Shown here: positions 42,961-52,522 of the stretch, in pieces
Layout: every line of letters starts with the position of its first letter
How positions within the stretch are numbered: position 1 is the stretch's first letter
NCBI GenBank assembly: GCA_963702755.1
Contig: CAVPDZ010000010.1
Coordinates: 186,001 to 250,000 of the forward strand
DNA length: 64,000 nt
Source: JAJPKK01 sp963702755
GTDB taxonomy: Bacteria; Pseudomonadota; Alphaproteobacteria; Rhizobiales; Xanthobacteraceae
Direction of reading: 5' to 3'
Made by a program: the position numbers and the translations under genes
The notes under the pieces: generated by a model
Seen by the model: only the letters and a program-made list of their open reading frames with translations
The model's database searches: none
What the model was told of the DNA's origin: nothing

Positions 42961-43476
42961 TTAATTCCCCTGAAGATTGAGCAGGAACGGCGTTGCCTCC
43001 GATGCGGGCATCCCGGTACCGATCGCCTCGATCGCCTTCACCATCCGGCCCTTTCGCTCCAACAGCTTATCGGCGAGCGAGATGATCCGCGCATTGGGCG
43101 TCGCCGTCGGCGAGGCGCGCCGCAGCGCCTTGGCGACCATGGCTTCGTCGTGAAGCGGGTTCAGGGCGCAGACCGAAACAAAGGCCGCGGCCGTCGAGCG
43201 GCTGATGCCGGCATAGCAATGGATGACCAGCGGGGCCTCGCGCGGCCACTGCCGCACGAAGGCCAGGAGCTGCTCCACATGCTCGGCTTCCGGCGTCACA
43301 TGCCCGTCGAGGGGCTCGCTGATGTCATGGACGCGAAGCCAGAGGTGATTTTCCGCCATGATGGCATCGGGGCGCGCCACGTGATCCCCGTGCCCCAACA
43401 GCGTGACCATGTGGCGGGCGCCGGTCGCGGCAACGGTTTCCTTCACCCGCGAGAGCGAACACACGTGGATCATCAT
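42961..43476 (-). CDS. protein tyrosine/dual-specificity phosphatase-like protein
   Basis: 171 residues. HCYAGISRSTAAAF is the HCxxGxxR phosphatase loop with its Cys nucleophile, and HDISEPLDGH may supply the general acid loop. Small soluble proteins of this group are common in alphaproteobacteria, often called tyrosine protein phosphatase, with unknown substrates. Same strand as the HD hydrolase and fliP, 115 bases after the HD gene stop. Confidence 0.83.
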   Translation of the reverse strand: MMIHVCSLSRVKETVAATGARHMVTLLGHGDHVARPDAIMAENHLWLRVHDISEPLDGHVTPEAEHVEQLLAFVRQWPREAPLVIHCYAGISRSTAAAFVSVCALNPLHDEAMVAKALRRASPTATPNARIISLADKLLERKGRMVKAIEAIGTGMPASEATPFLLNLQGN

Positions 43477-43591
43477 TCCAACTCCGGTTTTAATCGAGGA
43501 CGAGGACCACTCCGCCTCGGCCTACTTCGTCCTGCCCGCGCCTGTCCGCCGGAAAGCCGGCGAAATCACGCATGCAGCGAGCGGCCGGCCG

Positions 43592-44221
43592 CTACGGTTC
43601 CGTGATCGCGGCGAAGCATTCGAGGTAGCGATGCTTCGCGATCTCGGCCGGCCATGGCGTGAGATAGTCCTTCTCCGCGGATGCAGGCAAGGACGGCCGG
43701 GCTCCGAAAAATCGTCGCGCCTCGGTGACCGCAAATCCCGCAAGCACCGTCGCCTCCAGGAACGCCGCGCCCCGGTCCGCCGCCTTGACGATCGCGGTGA
43801 CCTCCGCGGGCAGCTTGGGCGCGAGACCGAAACGGAGGTGGATCGCCGTCAGCAGGCGCCGCTCCACCGCCTTGTAGGCTTCGCCGATCACCGCCTTGAA
43901 GGGCGAGATCATGTCGCCGATCACGTATTCGGGGGCGTCGTGCAGCAGGAGGGCAAGACGCAGGCGGCGGTCGAGCACGCCGACCTTGTGGCGCGCAACC
44001 TCCTCCGTCAGCAGCGTGTGCTGCGCGACCGAGAAGATGTGATCGCCGCGGGTCTGCCCGTTCCACCGCGCGACGCGGGCAAGGCCATGGGCGATGTCTT
44101 CGATCTCGATATCAAGCGGCGACGGATCGATGAGGTCGAGCCTGCGGCCCGACAGCATGCGCTGCCAGGCTCTGGGCGACGCGGCGTCGCCCGACGACGC
44201 CCGGCCGGCCGCCCGGGTCAC
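43592..44221 (-). CDS. HD-domain hydrolase (YfbR-like)
   Basis: 209 residues. ARWNGQTRGDHIFSVAQHTL and LALLLHDAPEYVIGDMISP (His-Asp metal pair) and IVKAADRGAAFLEA (second Asp) mark a YfbR-like nucleotide phosphohydrolase. It would dephosphorylate deoxynucleotides or similar small phosphate esters. The GTG at 44221 overlaps the fliP TGA in a GTGA junction, so it is translationally coupled to fliP; an internal ATG at 44158 is the alternative. Nothing in the sequence links the reaction to flagella. Confidence 0.82.
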   Translation of the reverse strand: MTRAAGRASSGDAASPRAWQRMLSGRRLDLIDPSPLDIEIEDIAHGLARVARWNGQTRGDHIFSVAQHTLLTEEVARHKVGVLDRRLRLALLLHDAPEYVIGDMISPFKAVIGEAYKAVERRLLTAIHLRFGLAPKLPAEVTAIVKAADRGAAFLEATVLAGFAVTEARRFFGARPSLPASAEKDYLTPWPAEIAKHRYLECFAAITEP

Positions 44222-44988
44222 GTGCCGTAGCTCTGGACCAGGCTGCCGGCGACGAGGCTCCAGCCGTCGACCAGCACAAAGAAGATCAGCTTGAACGGCA
44301 GCGACACGACGACCGGCGGCAGCATCATCATGCCCATGGACATGAGAATCGACGCGACCACGAGATCGATGATCAGGAACGGCAGGAACAGCAGGAACCC
44401 GATTTCGAAAGCGCGCCGCAGTTCGGAGATCATGAAGGCCGGTACGAGCAGGCGCAGCGACAGCTCTTCAGGCTTCGACGGCACCGTCTCGTGCGACATG
44501 TTCACGAACAGCTTGAGATCCTTCTCGCGGACATTCTTGAGCATGAACGCGCGGAACGGATCGGAGGCGCGATCGAACGCCTGCTCCGCCGTGATCTCGT
44601 TGTTGACGAGCGGTTTCACGCCGATGTCGTAGGCGCGCTCGAAGGCCGGCCCCATGACGAACGCGGTCAGGAACAGGGCGAGCGAGATGATCACCGTGTT
44701 CGGCGGCGCGGTCGCGGTCCCGAGCGCGGTGCGCAGCAGCGACAGCACCACGACGATGCGCGTGAACGAGGTCACCATCACCAGAATCGACGGCGCGAGC
44801 GACAGCACCGTCATCAGCGCGATGAGCTGCAGCACGCGCTCGGTCAGTCCGCCGCCGGAGCCGAAATTGATGCTGATGTCCTGGGCCGCGGCCGGCGTTG
44901 CCGCCATGACCGCGAGGGTCGTTCCGAGAGTTACACCAGCCGCCACCGTCAGAAGACGAACCCGGCGGCCAGTCATGGCACCCGTCAC
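44218..44988 (-). CDS. fliP: flagellar export gate protein FliP
   Basis: 256 residues, intact. A cleavable N-terminal signal (AAGVTLGTTLAVMAATPAAA) precedes LTERVLQLIALMTVLSLAPS, TSFTRIVVVLSLLRTALGT and NEITAEQAFDRASDPFRAFM, all FliP landmarks, with four helices. It forms the export gate core with FliQ and FliR. GTG 44988 overlaps the fliO stop; ATG 44976 is an alternative. It is on the opposite strand from flgB-flhB, so the gate genes are split across two divergent units. Confidence 0.95.
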   Translation of the reverse strand: MTGAMTGRRVRLLTVAAGVTLGTTLAVMAATPAAAQDISINFGSGGGLTERVLQLIALMTVLSLAPSILVMVTSFTRIVVVLSLLRTALGTATAPPNTVIISLALFLTAFVMGPAFERAYDIGVKPLVNNEITAEQAFDRASDPFRAFMLKNVREKDLKLFVNMSHETVPSKPEELSLRLLVPAFMISELRRAFEIGFLLFLPFLIIDLVVASILMSMGMMMLPPVVVSLPFKLIFFVLVDGWSLVAGSLVQSYGT

Positions 44989-46157
44989 GTCTTCCCTGGC
45001 GGGCGCCCAAGGAGGCTTGCCATTTCCTCCTCGAGACTGCCGAATGCCTGCGGAGGCTCGTCCTCCGCTTGCTCCAACTGGGCCGGCACGGGCGGCGGCT
45101 TCACCTCCACGGCGGGAGCGGCGGCGGGGAACGCGGCGCCACCCGGCATTGGGGTTTCGAAATAGGCGGATACCCGCGAGGCCGGTTCGGTGCGAACGGC
45201 GCGCTGCGGAGGCAGCGGCGGTTCGACCGGGCGGGTCGGCCGCCGCAACGCGGCTTCGAGGCGCTGCGCCATCTCGATGAGGTTGTTCTCATCGCTTTGC
45301 GCGGCGCGCGCGGGCGCGGCGGCGGCCGCAGCCGGGGCAGGCGCGGGAGCAATGCGCAGCGGTTCTTCGGGAGGCGGCTGAAGCGTCGGCTCGAGGATCG
45401 AAGGCGGTTTGAGCGCAGTCCACTCGGGCTCGGGTTCAAGGCTTCCGAGCAGCGGCTCGCGCATAGGCGTCGGCCGACGCACCTCCGGTTCGGTACGAAA
45501 TACCGGCTCGTAAGCCGGCGGCGCCGGCACCGCGGGGCGGGGCGGCAAGTCCGATTCGTCCGGGAGCGGCGGTGGCATCAGGCCGGGAAACAAGCTTTCA
45601 GCGGCGGGGACCGGGGCCGGGCGCGCCGGCGGGATAGGGCGCACCGTGGGTTCAGCGCGCGCCAACGGTTCGGGACGCACCATCGGTTCAGGTCGGACCG
45701 GCTCCGGGCGCATCATCGGCTCCGGCCGGAGCATTGGTTCAGGTCGGATCATTGGTTCGGGGCGCACTGCCGGCTCGAGATGAGTGATCTCTTCCAAAGA
45801 ACGTACCGGGATTTCGGGCACGGGGCGCTGATTCGGCGCGGCGGCACTTGCGGGAGCGCGGTTGATGTTGGGCTCGATCACGATGTCGGTCGGTCCGCCG
45901 ATCATCAGCAGATGCTCGGTGTTGTCGCGCCGGATCAGGATGAGGCGCCGGCGGCCGTCGACATTGGCATGGTCGATCACCGCGAGCCGCGGCTGGCGGC
46001 TGCGCGGCCCGATCGCACCCAAGCTGCCGAATTGGAGCTGCCGCCAGAGGTAGGCCGCGGCGCCAATCAGGCCCAATACCAGCAGGAAATAGACGACAAA
46101 CTTCACTGCATCCGGCAGGCCGCCAAACAGCGAATTTATCCACATGCTCAAGTCCAC
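44985..46157 (-). CDS. fliO: FliO-like flagellar assembly protein with PEP-rich linker
   Basis: 390 residues. One membrane helix near the N-terminus (AVKFVVYFLLVLGLIGAAAY), then RLAVIDHANVDGRRRLILIR and EHLLMIGGPTDIVIEPNI, the FliO domain that assists FliP hexamer assembly. The remaining 270 residues are Pro/Glu/Arg-rich with RPEPM-type repeats (about 130-170), far longer than the usual FliO of 100-150 residues. Start GTG 46157; ATG 46145 would remove four residues. It leads the fliO-fliP-HD unit, divergent from flgB. Confidence 0.85.
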   Translation of the reverse strand: MDLSMWINSLFGGLPDAVKFVVYFLLVLGLIGAAAYLWRQLQFGSLGAIGPRSRQPRLAVIDHANVDGRRRLILIRRDNTEHLLMIGGPTDIVIEPNINRAPASAAAPNQRPVPEIPVRSLEEITHLEPAVRPEPMIRPEPMLRPEPMMRPEPVRPEPMVRPEPLARAEPTVRPIPPARPAPVPAAESLFPGLMPPPLPDESDLPPRPAVPAPPAYEPVFRTEPEVRRPTPMREPLLGSLEPEPEWTALKPPSILEPTLQPPPEEPLRIAPAPAPAAAAAAPARAAQSDENNLIEMAQRLEAALRRPTRPVEPPLPPQRAVRTEPASRVSAYFETPMPGGAAFPAAAPAVEVKPPPVPAQLEQAEDEPPQAFGSLEEEMASLLGRPPGKT

Positions 46158-46342
46158 CCTGTGTGGCCGGCCGGCATCGGCAACCCCGGCCGGTTAACGG
46201 CGCCGGCAAATTCTGCCGACCCCTTTCCGGCATCTTCGTTACTGCCGATGGCTGATTCGGCCTGTCCCGACCAGCTTTTCCCGCGGTTTCCCGCAAACCT
46301 CTTTGATGGCCATTTGATGGCGCGAACCTAAACGGCGAACTC

Positions 46343-46358
46343 TTAACGGTCCGTTAAC
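46343..46358. promoter_or_regulatory. CtrA-type binding box, TTAA-N7-TTAAC
   Basis: TTAACGGTCCGTTAAC matches the full CtrA consensus TTAA-N7-TTAAC. It lies 103 bases upstream of flgB in the 303-base divergent spacer with fliO. CtrA is the response regulator at the end of the CckA phosphorelay and activates flagellar operons in alphaproteobacteria, and cckA itself is 3.6 kb downstream. The rest of the spacer has no gene. Confidence 0.75.
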
Positions 46359-46460
46359 CATACGCTCGGCAAAGTCTGCCTACCGGAAAGCAGACCGGCA
46401 AGTCGGAAAATCTGCGCGGGACCGCCGCTGGAAAGCACTGGAACGCCACTGGAACGTCAC

Positions 46461-46850
46461 ATGGGCATCTCCGACATCCCGATTTTTTCCATGCTGCGGA
46501 CCCGGATGCAATGGCATCAGGACCGCCAGCGCGTTCTCGCCGACAACGTCGCCAATACCAACACGCCGGGTTTTCGCCCCCGGGACCTCGTCGAGCCGAA
46601 ATTCGACGGTCTGATGTCGCTGGCGCCTGCCGGGCTGATGAGGACGAATTCAAGCCATCTGGCTGGCGCCGAGGGCCAGTCGGTCTTTGCCAGCACATCA
46701 AGCGGCTTTCAGGTGAGGCTCGGCGGCAATGCCGTGAGCCTCGAGGACGAAATGCTGAAGGTCGCCAGCAACCAGATGGACTTCCAGGCCGCCACCTCGC
46801 TCTACAACAAGAGCCTCGGCCTCATCAAAATCGCAGTCGGGAAGAAGTGA
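46461..46850 (+). CDS. flgB: flagellar proximal rod protein FlgB
   Basis: 129 residues, intact. RQRVLADNVANTNTPGFRPR is the rod-protein N-terminal motif and LKVASNQMDFQAATSLYNKSLG the C-terminal helix that packs in the rod. No signal peptide, as it is exported by the flagellar type III system. First gene of the flgB-flgC-fliE-fliQ-fliR-flhB unit; 9 bases before flgC. Confidence 0.95.
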   Translation: MGISDIPIFSMLRTRMQWHQDRQRVLADNVANTNTPGFRPRDLVEPKFDGLMSLAPAGLMRTNSSHLAGAEGQSVFASTSSGFQVRLGGNAVSLEDEMLKVASNQMDFQAATSLYNKSLGLIKIAVGKK

Positions 46851-46859
46851 GGCCTCGCC

Positions 46860-47271
46860 ATGGACTTCGTCAAATCGCTAGCGATCGCCGCCGCCGGACT
46901 GCGGGCCCAGGCCGGCCGCATGCGGGTGATCTCCGAAAACATCGCCAACGCCGAATTCGACCCCTTCGACCGCAGGCGGCGATCCCTACCGCCGCCGCAT
47001 CCCGACGTTCACGTCGACGCTCGACCAGGCGCTCGGCACGCAGGTCGTCGCGCTTGGTCCGGTGGGGACCGACAACAGCGCTTTCCCCTCCAAGTTCGAA
47101 CCGGGCCACCCGGCTGCGGACGCGAACGGCATGGTCAAATACCCGAACGTCAACACCATGATCGAAATGACGGACATGCGCGATGCCCAGCGCTCCTACG
47201 ACGCCAACGTCAACGTCATCACCGCGACCCGCACCATGATCCAGCGCACGCTGGATATCCTGCGCGCGTAA
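46860..47271 (+). pseudogene. flgC: flagellar rod protein FlgC, single frameshift
   Basis: About 136 residues after repair. The start SLAIAAAGLRAQAGRMRVIS and ENIANA is FlgC; the expected STxxTAGGDPYRRRIP follows only if one base of GAATTCG (46953-46957) is removed. The rest reads PNVNTMIEMTDMRDAQRSYD and ends TLDILRA, all standard. As given, the protein would stop being FlgC after residue 32. Both neighbours are intact, and a rod cannot form without FlgC, so either the cell is non-motile or the base is an error. Confidence 0.92.
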
Positions 47272-47293
47272 CCCTTTTTCCGAGGAGTGACCG

Positions 47294-47620
47294 ATGCCGA
47301 CGCCTGCCATCGCCGCCAATGCCTATTCGCAACTGTCCCGCATCACCGACGCCGCCGCCGGCCTGGCGCGCACGATCGGCGGCGGCAGTAACGAGGAACA
47401 GGGCCCGAGCTTCGGCTCGATGCTCAAGGACGCCCTGCATGGCGTCAGCGCCGCCGGGCACAAATCCGACGCCCAGGCCCGTGCGCTCGCTGCCGGCAAG
47501 TCCAACGTCGTGGACCTCGTGACCGCCGTTGCCGAAGCCGAGACCGCGGTGAGCTCGCTTGTCGCCGTGCGCGACAACGTCATCCAGTCGTACCAGGAAG
47601 TCATGCGGATGACGATCTGA
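47294..47620 (+). CDS. fliE: flagellar hook-basal body protein FliE
   Basis: 108 residues, intact. FGSMLKDALHGVSAAGHKSD and the C-terminal VDLVTAVAEAETAVSSLVAV with RDNVIQSYQEVMRM match FliE, the adaptor between the MS ring/export gate and the rod. GAGGAGTGACC lies before the ATG. Between flgC and fliQ in the rod/export operon. Confidence 0.95.
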   Translation: MPTPAIAANAYSQLSRITDAAAGLARTIGGGSNEEQGPSFGSMLKDALHGVSAAGHKSDAQARALAAGKSNVVDLVTAVAEAETAVSSLVAVRDNVIQSYQEVMRMTI

Positions 47621-47661
47621 GCGATCGCATCCGCAATGCGCGCCAATTCGGAACACACGAC

Positions 47662-47930
47662 ATGATGAACGGGCCCGAGGTTCTCGACGTCGCGCGCGAG
47701 GCGATCTACACGCTCCTCGTGGTCGCAAGCCCGTTGATGCTGGTCGGCCTCGTCGGTCGGCGTCATCATCTCGCTGATCCAGGCGCTCACCCAGATCCAG
47801 GAAATTGACCCTCGTCTTCGTCCCGAAGATTCTCGCCATCTTCATTGCCATGCTGATCGTGCTGCCGTTCATGGCCCAGCATCTCGCGGCGGAGATGAAC
47901 CGGATCGCGGCGCACATCGTCGCCGGCTGA
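47662..47930 (+). pseudogene. fliQ: flagellar export gate protein FliQ, two frameshifts
   Basis: 88 residues once two surplus bases are removed. The first part, EAIYTLLVVASPLMLVGLVV, ends at an extra G (GTC-G-GTC at 47755); the second, GVIISLIQALTQIQEMTLVF, ends with an extra T (ATTG for ATG at 47805-47806); the last part is PKILAIFIAMLIVLPFMAQ. The repaired length and two helices are exactly those of FliQ. Fourth gene of the flagellar unit, 8 bases before fliR. Confidence 0.92.
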
Positions 47931-47938
47931 CGGCGACG

Positions 47939-48709
47939 ATGAGCATCGACATTTCGTTTTTGCCGGCGATCGCCGCCGCGTTCCTGCTCGTGTTCGCCCG
48001 CATCGGAACGATGCTGATGCTGCTCCCCGGCTTGGGCGAGCAGAACATGCCGACCCGCATGCGGCTCACCGTCGCACTCGCGCTCACGCTGCTGATGTTG
48101 CCGCTCCATCGCAATGCCTACCGCATCGATCTCACCTCGCTCGGCCCCATCACGGCGATGCTGGGCGAGGAGATCCTGATCGGCGCGCTGCTCGGGCTCA
48201 CGGCGCGGCTCGCCATCGGCGCGCTCCAGGTCACCGGCTCGATCGTCGCCCAGCAGCTCGGCCTCGGCTTCGTGACTGCGGTCGATCCGACCCAGGGCGA
48301 GCAGGGCGTGATCGTCGGCAATTTCCTGACGATGCTCGGGATCACGCTCGTGTTCGCGACCGACCTGCACTATCTCGCAATTGCCGCGCTCGACGACAGC
48401 TATCGCCTGTTCGCGCCCGGCACGATGCCGTTCGTGGGCGACATGGCCGCCCACATCACGGCCCTCGTCGCGGGCGCCTTTCGGATCGGCGTCCAGCTGT
48501 CGGCGCCGTTCCTGGTGTTCGGGCTCCTGTTCAATCTCGGGCTCGGCATCCTGTCGCGCCTGATGCCGCAGATGCAGGTATTCTTCGTCGGCATGCCGTT
48601 ATCGATCCTCGGCGGCTTTGTCCTGCTGTTCCTGGTGATCGCCGCGATGATGACGACGTTTCTCGGCAACGTCGAAGGCATCATGCACGAGCTTGCACCG
48701 CGAGGCTGA
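47939..48709 (+). CDS. fliR: flagellar export gate protein FliR
   Basis: 256 residues, intact, about six helices. FLLVFARIGTMLMLLPGLGE, LGEEILIGALLGLTARLAIG and QLGLGFVTAVDPTQGEQ are conserved FliR runs; MPQMQVFFVGMPLSILGGF is the C-terminal part. Part of the FliPQR gate. The start ATG follows the fliQ stop by 8 bases. Confidence 0.95.
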   Translation: MSIDISFLPAIAAAFLLVFARIGTMLMLLPGLGEQNMPTRMRLTVALALTLLMLPLHRNAYRIDLTSLGPITAMLGEEILIGALLGLTARLAIGALQVTGSIVAQQLGLGFVTAVDPTQGEQGVIVGNFLTMLGITLVFATDLHYLAIAALDDSYRLFAPGTMPFVGDMAAHITALVAGAFRIGVQLSAPFLVFGLLFNLGLGILSRLMPQMQVFFVGMPLSILGGFVLLFLVIAAMMTTFLGNVEGIMHELAPRG

Positions 48710-48721
48710 TCGGACCGCGCC

Positions 48722-49792
48722 ATGGCCGACGAAACCGACGATACCGAGAAAACAGAAGACCCCAGTCAGAAGCGATTGGACGAGGCGATCCAGCATGGCG
48801 ACGTCGCCAAGAGCCAGGAGGTCAATACCTGGTTCGTGATCGCGGCCTCGGCCCTCGTGCTGCTGAGCTTCTCGGCCTCGGCGGCGGGCGAGTTGCGCAA
48901 CCTGTTCCGCAATCTCCTCGCCAATTCCTATCAGGTGCCGGCCGACGGCTCGGCGCTGGCCCTGATGTTCCAGCATGTCGGCGCCCAGGCGCTTGCCGCG
49001 GTGGCGCTGCCGATCCTGCTGCTGGCGCTCGCCGCGGTCGGCGGCAACATGGTGCAGCATCGCCTCGTCTGGTCGGTCGAGGTGCTGATGCCGAAGGTCT
49101 CGCGCATCTCGCCGCTCGCGGGCCTCAAGCGCCTGTTCTCCAAGCAGGCGCTCGCCAACTTTGCCAAGGGCCTCATCAAGCTCGCGATCGTCGGCGCGGT
49201 CTTCGTCGCCCTGATGCTGCCGGAGCGCCGCCGCGTCGACGGGATGGTGGCGCTCGACCCGGAAGTGCTGCTGCCGATGGCACGGTCGCTCGCGCTCAAG
49301 CTGTTCGGCGCCGTGGTCGCGATCCTCGCGATCATCGCCGCGGTCGATTACCTCTTCCAGTACCGGCAATGGTTCGAGCGGCAGAAAATGTCGCTGCGCG
49401 AGGTCAAGGAGGAATTCCGCCAGAGCGACGGCGATCCCAAGATCAAGGCCAAGATCAGGCAGTTGCGGGCGAACCGCTCCAAGAAGCGCATGATGGCCGC
49501 GGTGCCGAAGGCGACCGTGGTCATCACCAACCCGACCCACTTCGCGGTGGCGCTGCAATACGAGCGCGGCATGCACGCGCCGATCTGCGTCGCCAAGGGC
49601 ATCGATTCGCTTGCCTTGAAGATGCGCGAAGTCGCCGATGCCCATGGCGTTGCGATCGTCGAGAATCCGCCGCTCGCCCGGACGCTCCATGCGGCCGTCG
49701 AGATCGACCAGGAAATCCCGGCCGAACACTACAAGGCGGTCGCGGAGGTGATCGGGTACGTCATGCGCCTCAACGGTGCCGTCCGGCGGTAA
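48722..49792 (+). CDS. flhB: flagellar export switch protein FlhB
   Basis: 356 residues, intact. It opens with acidic/basic TDDTEKTEDPSQKRLDEAIQ, has four helices, and the cytoplasmic domain contains the autocleavage site NPTH in VVITNPTHFAVALQYE, followed by KGIDSLALKMREVADAHGV. FlhB controls the switch from rod/hook to filament export. Last gene of the unit; cckA begins 144 bases downstream on the same strand. Confidence 0.96.
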   Translation: MADETDDTEKTEDPSQKRLDEAIQHGDVAKSQEVNTWFVIAASALVLLSFSASAAGELRNLFRNLLANSYQVPADGSALALMFQHVGAQALAAVALPILLLALAAVGGNMVQHRLVWSVEVLMPKVSRISPLAGLKRLFSKQALANFAKGLIKLAIVGAVFVALMLPERRRVDGMVALDPEVLLPMARSLALKLFGAVVAILAIIAAVDYLFQYRQWFERQKMSLREVKEEFRQSDGDPKIKAKIRQLRANRSKKRMMAAVPKATVVITNPTHFAVALQYERGMHAPICVAKGIDSLALKMREVADAHGVAIVENPPLARTLHAAVEIDQEIPAEHYKAVAEVIGYVMRLNGAVRR

Positions 49793-49936
49793 CGGGAGGT
49801 ATTTGGTGGCCTTTTACTGTCTCTAAGGCGAATCACTTAGATTGCCAGGCCATTGGAGTTTCAGCCGATCTAGCTTGCGCGACCCGTTGAACTTGGGCAG
49901 TGAGGCCATCGCGGCTGGTACATAGGACAATTCGTC

Positions 49937-52466
49937 ATGGCCATGCAGGGCGTGAACGCGATCAGCGAGCGCGGCGAACGCCGGGGCAGCATCGCGATGG
50001 TACTTTTGGTCGCGGTCGGCCTCGTCGTGGCGGCCGCCGGCCTGCTGCTGGTCGGCCGCGGCCAAGCCGGCTCCTATGTCGTGGTGCTGCTTGCGCTTCT
50101 CGGGGTCGTCGGCGTCTTCGCGCTGTTTGCGCTCGCGGCCGGCGTGCTGCGGCTGTCGGGCCGCGAAGCCGGCAATTCGCTCCTCGATAACGTGCTGGAA
50201 AATGCCTACGACGGGGTCGTCGTCACCGACAGCCACGGCCGCGTCCTTTATTCCAATGCCGCCTATCGTGCCTTCGCCGAGGCGGCGGGGCCCGACGACG
50301 TGCGGCCGGTGGAACGCGTGTTCGTCGGCGATCCCGATGTCTCGGAGGCGGTCTATCGCCTGCTGCGCGCCGCCAAGGATGGCCGCCGCCTCCAGGAGGA
50401 GGTGCGGATCGCCGGCCCGCGCGGACAATCGGCACGCTGGCTGCGCCTGCGGGTGCGGCCGCTCGGCGGCACGCGACTCCAAGGCGGCGGTGTGGACCGT
50501 TGCCGACGTGACCCGCGATCGCGAGCGCCAGGAAAACGTCTTCCAGGAACTGCAGCACGCCATCGACTATCTCGATCACGCGCCGGCGGGCTTCTTCTCG
50601 GTCGATGCCAATGGCGACATCGGCTACATCAACGCGACGCTCGCGACGTGGCTCGACTACGATCTCGCGCAAGTGGGCTCCGGAGGGCTGCGGCTCTCCG
50701 ACATTCTGTCCGGCGACAGCGCGGCCCTGTTCACGACCCTGTCGGCGCGCCCCGGCGAGGTGAAGACCGACATCCTCGACCTCGACCTGCGGCGACGCGA
50801 TGGCCGCACGCTCCCGGTGCGGCTCCATCACAAGGTCGCGTTCTCCGCTGACGGGACGCCGGGCGCCTCGCGCACGCTCGTCCTCAACCGCGTGAGCAAC
50901 GACGGCGCCGACCCGCTGTGGGCGGCAGAGATGCGCTTCATGCGCTTCTTCAACAACACGCCGATGGCGATCGCGACCGTCGACCGCAACGGCGTCATCG
51001 CGCGCAGCAACGGGTTGTTCGCCAAGCTGTTCGAGAAGGTATTGCGCGCTGAACCGGCGCCGCCGCAAGGCCGCTCCATCGGCATCGTCATCGCCGAGCG
51101 CGACCGCGCGGCGCTCGGCGAGGCGCTTGCGGCGGCGGCGCGCGGCGAGAGCGAGATTGCGCCGATCGACGCCGCATTCGCCAACGAGGACGAGCGCTGG
51201 GTGCGCATCTACGTGACGCCGGTCGAAAAGGACGCGCGCGACTCGGAAGCGGCGATCGTCTACGCGATCGAGACCACCGACCAGCGGCGGCTGCAGCGCC
51301 AGTTCGACCAGTCGCAGAAGATGGAATCGATCGGCAAGCTCGCCGGCGGCATCGCGCACGATTTCAACAACGTGCTGTCGTCGATCATGATGGCGACGGA
51401 CTTCCTGCTCAACGCCCACAAGCCGACCGATCCGTCGTTCCAGGACATCATGCAGATCAAGCAGGACGCCAACCGCGCGGCGCGGCTCGTGCGTCAGCTG
51501 CTCGCGTTCTCGCGCCGGCAGACACTGCGGCCCCAGGTGCTCGATCTCGGCGAGATGCTGTCCGAGCTGTCGATGTTCCTGCAGCGGATGATCGGCGAAC
51601 GCGTCACCCTCGACGTCGTGCATAGCCGCGACCTGTGGTCGGTCAAGGCCGACGAATTCCAGATCGAGCAGGTGATGGTCAATCTCGCGGTCAACGCCCG
51701 CGACGCCATGCCCGACGGCGGCAAGCTCACGGTCAAGATCGCGCAACGTCACGCGCGAGGAAAGCCTCGGCATGGAACTGAAGGGCATGCCGCCCGGCGA
51801 ATACGTCATGGTCGCCGTGACCGACACCGGCACCGGCATTCCGCCCGAGATCATCGACCGCATCTTCGAGCCGTTCTTCTCGACCAAGGAGGTCGGCAAG
51901 GGCACCGGGCTCGGGCTGTCCACGGTCTACGGGATCGTCAAGCAGACCGGCGGCTTCATCTATCCGGAATCGACCGTCGGAGCGGGAACGACGTTCCGCA
52001 TCTTCCTGCCGCGTCACGTGGCGAGCAGGCAACCGAAGCGCCGGGCATCGTGCCGTCCGCCGAACCGCGCGCCGCCGCCAAGGTCGCCGACGACACCGGG
52101 CAGGGCACCATTCTCCTTGTCGAGGACGAGGAAGGATTGCGCGGCCTCAATGCCCGCGGGCTTGCCTCCCGCGGCTATACGGTGCTGCAGGCGGCGAACG
52201 GACAGGAAGCCGTCGAGGCCTTCGATGGCCATGCCGGCAAGATCGACCTTGTCGTCTCCGACGTGGTCATGCCGGAGATGGACGGACCGACACTGCTCAC
52301 CAACTTGCGCAGCCGCGATCCCGACGTGAAGATCATCTTCGTCTCGGGATACGCCGAGGAAGCCTTCGAGAAGAACCTCGCGCCCGGCGAGAAGTACAAC
52401 TTCCTGCCCAAGCCCTTCACGCTCAAGCAACTCGTCGGCGCCGTGAAACAGGCCACAGGCAAGTAG
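49937..52466 (+). pseudogene. cckA: CckA cell-cycle hybrid histidine kinase, three frame breaks
   Basis: About 842 residues after repair. Two N-terminal helices (SIAMVLLVAVGLVVAAAG, VLLALLGVVGVFALFAL), PAS domains, HisKA with GGIAHDFNNVLSS (phospho-His), HATPase with NLAVNARDAMPDGGKL and GTGLGLSTVYGIVKQTGGF, and a C-terminal receiver with VVSDVVMPEMDGPT. It phosphorylates ChpT and thence CtrA. Breaks: extra C at 50474 (ACG-C-GAC), extra C at 51744 (GCG-C-AAC) and one base missing near 52018. CckA is essential in studied alphaproteobacteria, so these are probably sequence errors. A CtrA box lies upstream of the neighbouring flagellar unit. Confidence 0.92.
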
Positions 52467-52522
52467 CCGCGATCGGTGTAAGCCGGCTGTCAGGTGGCGT
52501 GGCGGCCCGGTCCCGTCATCCA

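Noticed and set aside
47662..47930. Programmed ribosomal frameshifting in fliQ, cckA or ubiD
   Set aside because: No slippery heptamer or downstream pseudoknot was visible at the breaks, and fliQ would need two separate events. Surplus single bases explain them better.
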